From: Streptomyces sp. NBC_01335 | GTDB lineage: Bacteria; Actinomycetota; Actinomycetes; Streptomycetales; Streptomycetaceae | DNA length: 64,000 nucleotides | Reading direction: 5' to 3' | NCBI RefSeq assembly: GCF_035953295.1 | Contig: NZ_CP108370.1 | Coordinates: 5,237,001 to 5,301,000, forward strand | Shown: piece after piece, positions 32,643 to 40,509 of the stretch | Position numbering within the stretch: the first letter of the stretch is position 1 | Layout of the letters: the number at the start of each line of letters is the position of its first letter | Notes under the pieces: generated by a model | Seen by the model: only the letters and a program-made list of their open reading frames with translations | The model's database searches: none | What the model was told of the DNA's origin: nothing | Program-made: the position numbers and the translations under genes

Positions 32643-33155
32643 GTGTTCAACGACATAGGCGCACTTGAGCTGCTTACTCTCGGGATTCTCGCCGTCCTGG
32701 TCTTCGGCCCGGACAAGCTGCCGAAGGTCATCCAGGACATCACGCGCACGATCCGCAAGATCCGCGAGTTCTCGGACAGCGCCAAGGAAGACATCCGCTC
32801 CGAGCTGGGCCCGCAGTTCAAGGACTTCGAGTTCGAGGACCTGAACCCGAAGACGTTCATCCGCAAGCAGCTGATGGACGGCGAGGACGACCTCGGGCTC
32901 AAGGAGATCCGCGAGAGCTTCGACCTCCGCAAGGAGATCACCGACATGACGGACGCCGTGCACGGCCGCGAGAGCGTGGCCTCCGCGGCGGCCGCGACGG
33001 TCGCCTCGGCGGGCGCCGACGCCGGCGCGCTGACGAAGTCCCCGGCCGGCGCCCCCGTGGCGAAAGCCGACCCCCTGGCGAAGACGGACCCCCTGAAGAA
33101 GGCCGCTCCGGCCGTTCAGGACGACCGTCCGCCGTTCGACGCCGACGCCACCTGA
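32643..33155 (+). CDS. tatB: Sec-independent protein translocase TatB
   Basis: 170 residues. N-terminal membrane helix (GALELLTLGILAVLVFGPDKLP) with the TatA/B FGP hinge, then a long amphipathic helix (KVIQDITRTIRKIREFSDSAKEDIRSELGP) and a C-terminal Ala/Pro/Lys tail. TatB with TatC forms the receptor for twin-arginine substrates. The GTG at 32643 follows GAGGAGCGGC. tatA and tatC are not nearby, as is usual in actinobacteria. Confidence 0.95.
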   Translation: MFNDIGALELLTLGILAVLVFGPDKLPKVIQDITRTIRKIREFSDSAKEDIRSELGPQFKDFEFEDLNPKTFIRKQLMDGEDDLGLKEIRESFDLRKEITDMTDAVHGRESVASAAAATVASAGADAGALTKSPAGAPVAKADPLAKTDPLKKAAPAVQDDRPPFDADAT

Positions 33156-33277
33156 GACCCGTCAATCCCGGCTCGTCCGGACGGTATGGCTATTCTCCAT
33201 CTGTCCGGTTGCGAGGATGCCCGAGCCCGCGGGGGGCGGGCCGCTCCGGATCTGAGATCGAGGAGGCGGCCGGGCAG

Positions 33278-33946
33278 ATGGAGACCACGAGTCGGGTTGA
33301 CACGGATGGCACGCCCAGCACGGACACCGCGGAGGCGGAGGGGGTGCCCTCGGCCCGGCCTGCGGTCGTCGACGGCTATCTGCAGGCGTCCTTCCCCTGG
33401 TACGCGCTGGACGAGGCGTTCACCGGTCCGCGCCGGCTGACCCCGGTCGGCCGGGCGGCGGACGGCGCCGTCCAGCACGGCGCGATCGGCCACGGCGACG
33501 AGCCGCTGGCACGCCCGGACGCGGGCCCCGAGAAGGACCGGTTCGCCGTCGTGGTGACCGTGGCCAGCAGCCCCGTACGCGGCAGCGGCGACGGAACCGG
33601 GACCCTGGAGGCCACCACGGTGTCCACGGCCGCCTGGCTGGCCGGCTCCGGGCTGCTCGCCTGCACCTGGCCGCAGCAGCTCGACCACGGCCTGCGCGAC
33701 GACTGGCTCGACCAGCAGACGGAGATCGCGTTCGAGCTCGCCGACGAGCTGGACGAGGCGCCCTGGTCGACGCTCTCGCTGCCGGTGGACGGCGTACCGG
33801 TCGAGTTCCACTACCGCGAGTCCGAGTTCGGCTGGGTGCTGGCCGGATCCGCGAAGGGCGTGCACCTCGGCGCGTACGGGCGGGGGATGAGCGCGTACGG
33901 GCTGGGCTTCTCGGCCGTCGAGGACATCGCCACCTACGCCGCCTGA
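33278..33946 (+). CDS. Conserved hypothetical protein downstream of tatB
   Basis: 222 residues. I do not recognise a named domain. There is no signal peptide or membrane helix; the C-terminal half (TLSLPVDGVPVEFHYRESEFGWVLAGSAKGVHLGAYGRGM) looks like a compact alpha/beta domain. The ATG at 33278 has AGGAGG 12 bases away; an earlier start near 33209 remains possible. A strong terminator follows. Confidence 0.75.
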   Translation: METTSRVDTDGTPSTDTAEAEGVPSARPAVVDGYLQASFPWYALDEAFTGPRRLTPVGRAADGAVQHGAIGHGDEPLARPDAGPEKDRFAVVVTVASSPVRGSGDGTGTLEATTVSTAAWLAGSGLLACTWPQQLDHGLRDDWLDQQTEIAFELADELDEAPWSTLSLPVDGVPVEFHYRESEFGWVLAGSAKGVHLGAYGRGMSAYGLGFSAVEDIATYAA

Positions 33947-33963
33947 GCCGTACGCATCACGAC

Positions 33964-34008
33964 GAAGGAGCCGGACGGTCCGTGGAGAACGGACCGCCCG
34001 GCTCCTTC
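33964..34008. terminator. 20-bp hairpin between convergent genes
   Basis: Arms 33964-33983 and 33989-34008 pair over 20 bp with one mismatch (GAAGGAGCCGG..., loop GGAGA). It ends the gene above (plus) and mrp (minus), which converge on it. Confidence 0.88.
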
Positions 34009-34014
34009 GCCGTC

Positions 34015-35148
34015 TCAGAACTTGTTGCGCGGGGTGATGCCCAGCGACATGCCGGACAGGCCGCGCTGACGGCCACCCAGCTTCTCCGCGATGGAGCGGA
34101 GCGCCCGGCCCGCGGGGGAGTCGGGGTCGGAGAGCACGACCGGCTTGCCCTCGTCGCCGCCCTCGCGGAGCCGTACGTCGATCGGGATCGAGCCGAGCAC
34201 CGGCACCTCGGCGCCGACCGTCTTCGTCAGACCGTCCGCCACCCGCTGCCCGCCACCGCTGCCGAACACGTCGACCATCTCGTCGCAGTGCGGGCACGGC
34301 ATGCCCGCCATGTTCTCCACGACACCGGCGATCTTCTGGTGCGTCTGCACCGCGATCGAACCGGCCCGCTCGGCGACCTCGGCCGCCGCCTGCTGCGGGG
34401 TGGTGACGACGAGGATCTCGGCGTTCGGCACGAGCTGCGCCACCGAGATCGCGATGTCACCGGTGCCCGGCGGCAGGTCGAGCAGGAGGACGTCGAGGTC
34501 GCCCCAGTAGACGTCGGCGAGGAACTGCTGGAGCGCGCGGTGCAGCATCGGGCCGCGCCAGACCACCGGGGCGTTGCCCGGGGTGAACATGCCGATGGAG
34601 ATGACCTTCACGCCGTGCGCCGACGGCGGCATGATCATGTTCTCGACCTGGGTCGGCTTGCCGTCCGCGCCGAGCATGCGGGGCACGCTGTGGCCGTAGA
34701 TGTCCGCGTCCACGACGCCGACCTTCAGCCCGTCGGCCGCCATCGCCGCCGCGAGGTTGACCGTCACCGAGGACTTGCCGACGCCGCCCTTGCCGGACGC
34801 GACCGCGTAGACACGGGTGAGCGAACCCGGCTTGGCGAAGGGCACCTCTCGCTCGGCGGTGCCGCCGCGCAGCGCGCCCGCCAGCTCCTTGCGCTGCTCG
34901 TCGCTCATCACGTCGAGGGTGACCTCGACCCGCGAGACGCCCTCCACCGCGGCGACCGCGTCGGTCACGTTCCTGGTGATGGTCTCGCGCATCGGGCAGC
35001 CGGAGACCGTGAGGTACACCGTGACAGCCACCACACCGTCAGGATCGATCTCGACCGATTTCACCATGCCGAGTTCGGTGATCGGACGGTGGATCTCCGG
35101 GTCGTTCACTGTCGCCAGTGCTTCGCGCACCGCGTCTTCCGTAGCCAT
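34015..35148 (-). CDS. mrp: Mrp/NBP35-type iron-sulfur carrier ATPase
   Basis: 377 residues. The N-terminal MIP18/DUF59 domain (about 5-90, LATVNDPEIHRPITELGMV; GCPMRETI) is followed by a P-loop ATPase with the deviant Walker A SGKGGVGKSS (about 118-127), switch VVDADIYGHS and the metal-binding CPHC in GMPCPHCDE. Mrp proteins carry and insert 4Fe-4S clusters. The gene is alone at its strand start, with DUF1003 and MgtE-N genes upstream on the same strand, as in mycobacteria (Rv1229c). Confidence 0.95.
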   Translation of the reverse strand: MATEDAVREALATVNDPEIHRPITELGMVKSVEIDPDGVVAVTVYLTVSGCPMRETITRNVTDAVAAVEGVSRVEVTLDVMSDEQRKELAGALRGGTAEREVPFAKPGSLTRVYAVASGKGGVGKSSVTVNLAAAMAADGLKVGVVDADIYGHSVPRMLGADGKPTQVENMIMPPSAHGVKVISIGMFTPGNAPVVWRGPMLHRALQQFLADVYWGDLDVLLLDLPPGTGDIAISVAQLVPNAEILVVTTPQQAAAEVAERAGSIAVQTHQKIAGVVENMAGMPCPHCDEMVDVFGSGGGQRVADGLTKTVGAEVPVLGSIPIDVRLREGGDEGKPVVLSDPDSPAGRALRSIAEKLGGRQRGLSGMSLGITPRNKF

Positions 35149-35190
35149 ACGACGATGTTACGGCGCGCGACGCTACGCGCGGGTAGCCCC

Positions 35191-35751
35191 TCAGCGGTCG
35201 CCTTCGTCACTCTCGTGCGGGAGGAGGACGCGCCGGTCCTCCAGATCCCTCATGAGGTCCTCCAGCTCCGAGCGGATCCAGTCGCGGGTGGCGACCTCGC
35301 CGAGCCCCATCCGCAGCGCCGCGATCTCCCGGGTGAGGAACTCGGTGTCGGCGATGGACCGCTCGTTCTGCTTGCGGTCCTGCTCGTGGGTGACCCGGTC
35401 CCGGTCGTCCTGGCGGTTCTGCGCGAGCAGGATCAGCGGCGCCGCGTACGACGCCTGGAGCGAGAGCATCAGCGTCAGGAAGATGAACGGGTACTCGTCG
35501 AACCGCAGCGCGGTCGGCGCGAAGATGTTCCAGAGCACCCAGACGACGATGATCAGCGTCATCCAGACGATGAACCGCCCGGTGCCCAGGAAGCGGGCGA
35601 TCCGCTCCGAGAACCGGCCGAACGCCTCCGGGTCGTACTCCGGAAGGAGCCGGCGGCGCGGCGCCTTCGGCTGGTCCAGCCGGAACCTGGGCGGGCGCAC
35701 CATCCCGGACGAACCGGTGGACGCCGCCTTCGCGCGCTCCTCAGCGGCCAC
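35191..35751 (-). CDS. DUF1003 membrane protein
   Basis: 186 residues. Two membrane helices (FIVWMTLIIVVWVLWNIF and FIFLTLMLSLQASYAAPLILL) with the family's ...FDEYPFIFLTLMLSLQASYAAP, followed by a basic helical tail (RDRVTHEQDRKQNERSIADTEFLTREIAALR). The GTG start overlaps the upstream MgtE-N/CBS gene by 11 bp, so translation is coupled. The pair probably works together at the membrane; the function is unproven. Confidence 0.9.
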   Translation of the reverse strand: MAAEERAKAASTGSSGMVRPPRFRLDQPKAPRRRLLPEYDPEAFGRFSERIARFLGTGRFIVWMTLIIVVWVLWNIFAPTALRFDEYPFIFLTLMLSLQASYAAPLILLAQNRQDDRDRVTHEQDRKQNERSIADTEFLTREIAALRMGLGEVATRDWIRSELEDLMRDLEDRRVLLPHESDEGDR

Positions 35752-37015
35752 GGGCGATCCCCTCCTCGCCGTGGAAGTCGGTCTCCCGCCAGTCCTCCGG
35801 CAGCAGGTGGTCCAGCACGTCGTCGACGGTCACCGCGCCCAGCAGCGAGCCGCTCTCGTCCACCACCGGCACCGAGACCAGGTTGTACGCGGCCAGATAG
35901 CTGGTGACCACCGCCAGCGGGGTGTGCGGCGGCAGTGGCACGAGGTCGCTGTCCACGATCGAACTGACCAGCGCGAACGGCGGGTCCCGCAGCAGCCGCT
36001 GGAAGTGGACGGTGCCGAGGTACTTGCCGGTGGGCGTCTCGTCGGGCGACCGGCAGACGTACACCTGGGCGGCGAGCGCGGGGGAGAGGTCCGACTGCCG
36101 CACCCGGGCGAGCGCGTCCGCGACGGTGGCGTCCGGGCGCAGCACGATCGGCTCGGTCGTCATCAGACCGCCCGCCGTCCGGTCCTCGTAACTCATCAGC
36201 CGCCGCACGTCGGCCGCGTCGTCCGGGCGCATCAGCGTCAGCAGCCGCTCCTTGTCCTCCTCGGGCAGCTCGGAGAGGAGATCCGCCGCGTCGTCCGGGT
36301 CCATCGCCTCCAGCACGTCCGCCGCGCGCTCCTCCTTGAGCTTGCCGAGGATCTCCACCTGGTCGTCCTCCGGCAGCTCCTCCAGCACGTCGGCGAGCCG
36401 GTCGTCGTCGAGGGCGGCGGCCACCTCCGCCCGGCGCTTGGGCGTCAGATGGTGCATCGCGTTGGCGACGTCGGCGGGGCGCAGCCGCTCGAAGGTGGCG
36501 ACCAGGCTCTCGGCCCCCTGCCCGTGCTCCTCCAGCGAGAAGTCGCGGACCGCCGACCATTCGACGGTCAGCGTCTCGCCCTTGCGACGCAGCGCCCCAC
36601 CGCGCCCCTTGCGGACGAAGTACTTGTCGATCTCCCAGTCGCGGCGGGCCGGCAGCTGGTGGATGGCCACGTCGAGGATGGTGACCTCCTCGCCGGACTC
36701 CGCGAGCCGCACCCGCCGGTCCAGGAACTCCCCGAGCACCAGGCGCTCGGTGGGGCGCTGTTCGAAGCGGCGCATGTTGATCACACCGGTGGTGATGACC
36801 TGGCCGGACTCCACGCCCGTCACCCGGGTCATCGGCAGGAAGATGCGCCGCCGGCTGACCACCTCCACCACCATGCCGAGCAGCCGGGGCGGCCGGCCGC
36901 CGACGCGCAGCATCGCCACCAGGTCGCGGACCCGGCCGACCTGGTCGCCGTTGGGATCGAAGACCGGAACTCCGGAGAGGTGCGAGACGAAGACCCTGGG
37001 CGCGCCCGATGCCAT
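35741..37015 (-). CDS. MgtE-N and CBS domain protein without a channel
   Basis: 424 residues. Residues about 5-85 form a PRC-barrel-like domain (FVSHLSGVPVFDPNGDQVGRVRDLVAML). A MgtE N domain (about 165-285, with ANAMHHLTPKRRAEVAAALDDDRLADVLEELPEDDQVEIL) and a CBS pair (about 285-405, GGLMTTEPIVLRPDATVADAL; VSVPVVDESGSLLGAVTVDDVLDHL) follow. Full MgtE channels continue with a five-helix membrane domain; this protein ends at residue 424 in a soluble tail. It is therefore a Mg2+ sensor-like protein, coupled to the DUF1003 membrane gene downstream. Confidence 0.88.
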   Translation of the reverse strand: MASGAPRVFVSHLSGVPVFDPNGDQVGRVRDLVAMLRVGGRPPRLLGMVVEVVSRRRIFLPMTRVTGVESGQVITTGVINMRRFEQRPTERLVLGEFLDRRVRLAESGEEVTILDVAIHQLPARRDWEIDKYFVRKGRGGALRRKGETLTVEWSAVRDFSLEEHGQGAESLVATFERLRPADVANAMHHLTPKRRAEVAAALDDDRLADVLEELPEDDQVEILGKLKEERAADVLEAMDPDDAADLLSELPEEDKERLLTLMRPDDAADVRRLMSYEDRTAGGLMTTEPIVLRPDATVADALARVRQSDLSPALAAQVYVCRSPDETPTGKYLGTVHFQRLLRDPPFALVSSIVDSDLVPLPPHTPLAVVTSYLAAYNLVSVPVVDESGSLLGAVTVDDVLDHLLPEDWRETDFHGEEGIARGR

Positions 37016-37246
37016 TGCGCACCCCTTCCGTGCCGGTTGCCGCGTGCGATGCCTGACGTGGTCATTTCACGGCACGTCAGGGGCGTCCGGTGACGCCGGT
37101 ATGCCGGATTCAGGCTAGCCCGTACCACTGCGTACCGCTCCGTACCGGCCCCGGAGCACGCCCGGACGGCTCCCTTCCGGACGGCGCCCGAACCCCGGGT
37201 ACGCTGCCGCTTGCCATCCCACACGTATGACGAGAGGCAAGTGCGC

Positions 37247-38014
37247 GTGACCTCCTACGCTCCCGCCGTACGGGCCCGCCGGACCGCGCTCGCCGTGGCG
37301 CTCGGGGCGCAACTCGCCCTCGGCCTCACCGCCTGCGCGGGCGACGACCCCGACGAGGGCACGAACGGAATCGGCAAGCTCTCCGCCGCGGAGATCGACA
37401 CCCGGGCCAGAGCCGCGGCCGACGCCGCCACCGCCGTCCACCTCGCGGGCACCCTCATCAGCAAGGACGGCAGCTACACCCTCGACATGCGGCTCAACGC
37501 CGACGGCGGCACCGGCTCCGTCACCTCGAAGGAGAACACCTTCGCCGTGCTCCGGGTCGGCGACGACCTCTACCTCAAGGCGGACGCCGCCTTCTGGAGC
37601 GCCGAGCGGGACGCGCAGGACGGCAAGGGCGAGGACGACGACGCGGAAGCCGCCGAGAAGCTCGACGGCAAGTACGTCAAGGTCCCCGAGGACGACCCCA
37701 CGTACAAGCGGCTGCGCGGCTTCACCGAGAAGGACACCTTGCTCGACGGGCTGCTGTCCCTGCACGGCACCGTCAACAAGGGCGACCGCGCCAAGATCAC
37801 CGGCGTGCCCACCATCCGGATCCTGGGCGGGAAGGGCGAAGGCGGCTCGCTCGACGTGGCACTCAAGGGCACCCCGTACCCCGTCAGGGTGGCGCGCGGC
37901 GGCGGGGGCGGCACGGTCACCCTCGCGGACTGGGGGCGCTCCTTCGAACTGGCGGCCCCGCCGCAGGACGACACCGTCGACTACGGCGGCCAGCTGCCGA
38001 AGAACTCCGGCTGA
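37247..38014 (+). CDS. Lipoprotein of LppX/LprG-like type
   Basis: 255 residues. A Sec signal (RARRTALAVALGAQLALGL) ends in a lipobox LTAC, so C is lipidated at about residue 31. The mature domain (AAADAATAVHLAGTLISKDG; TLDMRLNADGGTGSV; VGDDLYLKADAAFW; AALKGTPYP-like end) resembles the LppX/LprG fold that binds or carries lipids. The GTG at 37247 is 9 bases from AGAGG; GTG 37241 is too close. The gene lies divergent from the MgtE-N gene. Confidence 0.85.
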   Translation: MTSYAPAVRARRTALAVALGAQLALGLTACAGDDPDEGTNGIGKLSAAEIDTRARAAADAATAVHLAGTLISKDGSYTLDMRLNADGGTGSVTSKENTFAVLRVGDDLYLKADAAFWSAERDAQDGKGEDDDAEAAEKLDGKYVKVPEDDPTYKRLRGFTEKDTLLDGLLSLHGTVNKGDRAKITGVPTIRILGGKGEGGSLDVALKGTPYPVRVARGGGGGTVTLADWGRSFELAAPPQDDTVDYGGQLPKNSG

Positions 38015-38061
38015 GGCGTTCGTACGTCCGGGGCGTCCGGCCGGTACGGCGCCGGCCGCGC

Positions 38062-38577
38062 TCAGGCCGCGCGGCGGCGCCTCTTCGCCAGCAGCCGGGG
38101 CAGCCCGGCCGGTACCGGCTCCCGGGTGATCGCAGGGGTGTCGAGCGGACGGGCGGCGAGCGAGCCGTCCGGCAGCTCGGTGGTGTGCGCCACCGGCGTC
38201 AGCCGCACCACCCGGCAGCCGGCCGCCCAGCGCTCCGTCAACCGCTCGGCGTCCGGCGCGTTCAGCCGCTTCCCCTTGAGCTCCGCGACCGCCGCCTCCC
38301 ACTCCTCGGAGTGCGGGGCGAGATCGGCCACCTCGGCGGTCCACGCGACGATCCGGCCGCCCTTGTCCTTGCTGCGCACCGTCACCTCGGCCCGCACGCC
38401 GTCCGCCAGCCCCTCCGGGAGCGGTTGCTCACCGGGGCCGCCGACGAGCAGCGCCGCGCCTTCGTGCCAGACGTGCCAGAGCGCCCGGGCGGCGCCGGAG
38501 GCGCGCACCCAGACCAGGCCGGACTTCTTGGTGGCCTCCTCGACGAGGGCCTGCCCGAGCAACGAGTCAGTAGTCAT
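38062..38577 (-). CDS. Conserved hypothetical protein adjacent to repeat copy B
   Basis: 171 residues. The family is not recognised by name. There is a helical start (SLLGQALVEEATKKSGLVWVR), then WHVWHEGAALLVGG and VTVRSKDKGGRIVAWTAEVADL, which look like a beta-rich pyridoxamine-oxidase-like barrel. The ATG at 38577 is only 10 bp downstream of repeat copy B, with a weak AGG before it. Its natural promoter may therefore be displaced, and any transcription must start within the element or pass through it. Confidence 0.75.
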   Translation of the reverse strand: MTTDSLLGQALVEEATKKSGLVWVRASGAARALWHVWHEGAALLVGGPGEQPLPEGLADGVRAEVTVRSKDKGGRIVAWTAEVADLAPHSEEWEAAVAELKGKRLNAPDAERLTERWAAGCRVVRLTPVAHTTELPDGSLAARPLDTPAITREPVPAGLPRLLAKRRRRAA

Positions 38578-38588
38578 GGCGAAGAGCC

Positions 38589-38767
38589 TAGGGTGTGTGT
38601 CGAAAGTGGCGCCGTCCGCCCGGAGGGCGGGTCCGGCGGTGTCCGGTGCGTGCGATCGCACGGCGGAGGGTCGCCCCGATACTGGATGTATCGTGGCGAT
38701 CCCGACAACGCGGCGAGCGTGCGTGCCGGGCGTCGCCGGACAGGCGGGACTTTCGACACGCGGCCTA
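38589..38767 (+). mobile_element. MITE-like repeat, copy B
   Basis: About 179 bp, bounded by CTAGGG...GCCTAG with terminal repeats (GTGTGTCGAAAGT / ACTTTCGACACG), and matching copy A in the inverse orientation over almost its entire length, including ACTGGATGT at the centre. The interior forms a long cruciform. It shares its right CTAG with the start of copy C. Confidence 0.8.
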
Positions 38768-38931
38768 GGGCGTGTCTGACCATGCGCGTCGGATCAGCGG
38801 GCGGTGTCCGGTGCGGTGCATCGCAAGGCGGAGGACCGCCCGCGTACTGGATGTACTCGGGCGGTCCGACAACGCCGCGAGGTGCCGTGCCGGGCGCCGA
38901 CCGCCCGACGGGAATTGTCAGACACGGCCTA
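38766..38931 (+). mobile_element. MITE-like repeat, copy C
   Basis: About 166 bp with terminal repeats GGGCGTGTCTGAC and GTCAGACACGGCC, related to but shorter than copies A/B (middle GTACTGGATGTAC is shared). It abuts copy B at a shared CTAG, so one element inserted next to the other. A third solo end, GTCGGACACGGCCTA (38952-38966), follows and carries the corA stop codon. Confidence 0.8.
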
Positions 38932-38963
38932 CGGGACGCGGGCCGCGCGGCGTCGGACACGGC

Positions 38964-40091
38964 CTACAGCCAGCCGTTGCGCTTCAGCGTCCGGTGGATG
39001 GAGAAACAGACCACGGCGATGACACCCAGCACCATCGGATAGCCGTACGTCCACCGGAGTTCCGGCATGTGCTCGAAGTTCATGCCGTAGACCCCGCAGA
39101 TCATCGTGGGTACGGCGACGATGGCGGCCCAGGACGTGATCTTGCGCATGTCCTCGTTCTGGGTGACCGTCGCCTGCGCCAGGTTGGCCTGGAGGATCGA
39201 GTTCAGCAGTTCGTCGAAGCCGAGGACCTCCTCCTGCACCCGGGCGAGGTGGTCGGCCACGTCGCGGAAGTACTTCTGGATGTCCGGGTCGATCAGCCGC
39301 ATCGGCCGCTCGCTGAGGAGCTGCATCGGCCGCTGGAGCGGCGAGACGGCCCGCTTGAACTCCAGTACCTCGCGCTTGAGTTGGTAGATCCGCCCGGCGT
39401 CGGTGCCGCGTGCGCTGCCCTTCGTCGGGGTGGAGAAGACGTCGATCTCCACCTCGTCGATGTCGTCCTGCATCGCACCCGCCACCGCGATGTACCCGTC
39501 CACCACGTGGTCGGCGATGGAGTGCAGCACGGCGGACGGCCCCTTGGCCAGCAGCTCCGGATCGTCCTGGAGGCGGTGGCGCAGTGCGCGCAGCGAGCCC
39601 TGGCCGCCGTGCCGGACGGTGATCACGAAGTCCCGGCCGGTGAAGCACATCACCTCGCCGGTCTCGACGACCTCGCTGGTCGCGGTGAGCTCGGCGTGCT
39701 CGACGTAGTGGATGGTCTTGAAGACCGTGAAGAGCGTGTCGTCGTACCGCTCCAGCTTCGGCCGCTGGTGGGCGTGGACCGCGTCCTCCACCGCCAGCGG
39801 GTGCAGCCCGAACTCCCGTGCGATGACAGCGAATTCGGCCTCGGTGGGCTCGTGCAGCCCGATCCAGGCGAAGCCGCCGCCCTCGCGCACCCGCAGCATC
39901 GCCTCGTGCGGGGTCTGGCAGGCGGACGCCTCCATGCGACGGCCGTCGCGGTAGACCGCGCAGTCCACCACGGCACTGGAGGCGGACGGGTCGCGGGTGG
40001 GGTCGTAACCGGTGTGCGGGACGGGTTCCTTGCGGAGGGACGGGCGCAGGGAGGGGCGCACAGCGGCGCGCAGGTCACGGATCATGGACAT
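38964..40091 (-). CDS. corA: CorA-type magnesium/cobalt channel
   Basis: 375 residues. The N-terminal cytoplasmic funnel carries a long stalk helix, and the C-terminus holds two membrane helices: the first (AAIVAVPTMICGVYGMNF) ends in the YGMN selectivity motif, the second is VLGVIAVVCFSIHR. It forms a pentameric Mg2+ channel. The stop codon TAG lies in a repeat-element end (38964-38966). A leader of over 250 bases precedes it, with a small ORF (40285-40344) and hairpins. It matches Rv1239c in place. Confidence 0.93.
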   Translation of the reverse strand: MSMIRDLRAAVRPSLRPSLRKEPVPHTGYDPTRDPSASSAVVDCAVYRDGRRMEASACQTPHEAMLRVREGGGFAWIGLHEPTEAEFAVIAREFGLHPLAVEDAVHAHQRPKLERYDDTLFTVFKTIHYVEHAELTATSEVVETGEVMCFTGRDFVITVRHGGQGSLRALRHRLQDDPELLAKGPSAVLHSIADHVVDGYIAVAGAMQDDIDEVEIDVFSTPTKGSARGTDAGRIYQLKREVLEFKRAVSPLQRPMQLLSERPMRLIDPDIQKYFRDVADHLARVQEEVLGFDELLNSILQANLAQATVTQNEDMRKITSWAAIVAVPTMICGVYGMNFEHMPELRWTYGYPMVLGVIAVVCFSIHRTLKRNGWL

Positions 40092-40258
40092 GGCTGGCTC
40101 CTACACGAAAGGGCCGTGCGGTGCGCGCAGGCGGAACAGCCCGGAATGGAGACGTGAGAACCACGTCCGCAAAGCGGGCGGCACCGCGGAGCGGTGGCGA
40201 CGGCGTTCGCTACAGACAGGCAAAAACGGGATGCTCTTCCGCCGTGCGACAAGCCACG

Positions 40259-40313
40259 AGCCCTGACCGAGAGGGCTTAAGAAATCACCGGGATACGGTG
40301 GAGACGGAAGAGC
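40259..40313 (-). promoter_or_regulatory. corA leader hairpins (possible attenuator)
   Basis: On the minus strand, GCTCTTCCG (40313-40305), inside the leader ORF, pairs perfectly with CGGAAGAGC (40241-40233) beyond its stop codon. Between them a 6-bp hairpin AGCCCT/AGGGCT (40277-40259) can form instead. A ribosome on the leader ORF would melt the first arm. The rest of 40092-40509 has no other gene. Confidence 0.45.
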
Positions 40314-40344
40314 GCTTGGTACTGCACGGTCGACTTGGATCCAT
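40285..40344 (-). CDS. corA leader peptide (19 residues)
   Basis: ATG at 40344, TGA at 40287-40285, giving M-D-P-S-R-P-C then STKRSSVSTVSR. The ribosome site (GGAGGAGGTGGGG) is far stronger than that of most genes here. The peptide has two prolines near its start and many Ser/Arg codons. It ends 194 bases before the corA ATG. Translation state could set the fold of the leader hairpins, as in the Mg2+-sensitive leader ORFs known for mgtA and corA in enterobacteria. That parallel is inference. Confidence 0.5.
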   Translation of the reverse strand: MDPSRPCSTKRSSVSTVSR

Positions 40345-40509
40345 GGCAGTCCCCACCTCCTCCGGCCGGTCCCCCGTGGGGGACGACGTGCTGTCGGGAC
40401 TTCAGGGGGCGCCGCGTCGCGCGCTGTCCCGACCGGCGGCCAGGCTATCAGCCCGGCCAAGGGTCAATCCCTTACTTTGCCCGTTCGATACGCGTTCTAT
40501 GCTCGCGAC

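Noticed and set aside
30912..32963. 683-residue frame antisense to htrA and tatB
   Set aside because: A mirror of htrA codon bias, with no domains.
40092..40330. M-box (Mg2+) riboswitch-like words on the plus strand, such as GGCTCCTACAC (40096-40106), CCCGGAA and GGGATGCT
   Set aside because: They are on the strand opposite corA and in the wrong order for the M-box fold. The next plus-strand gene is not a Mg2+ gene. Infernal with RF00380 on both strands would decide.
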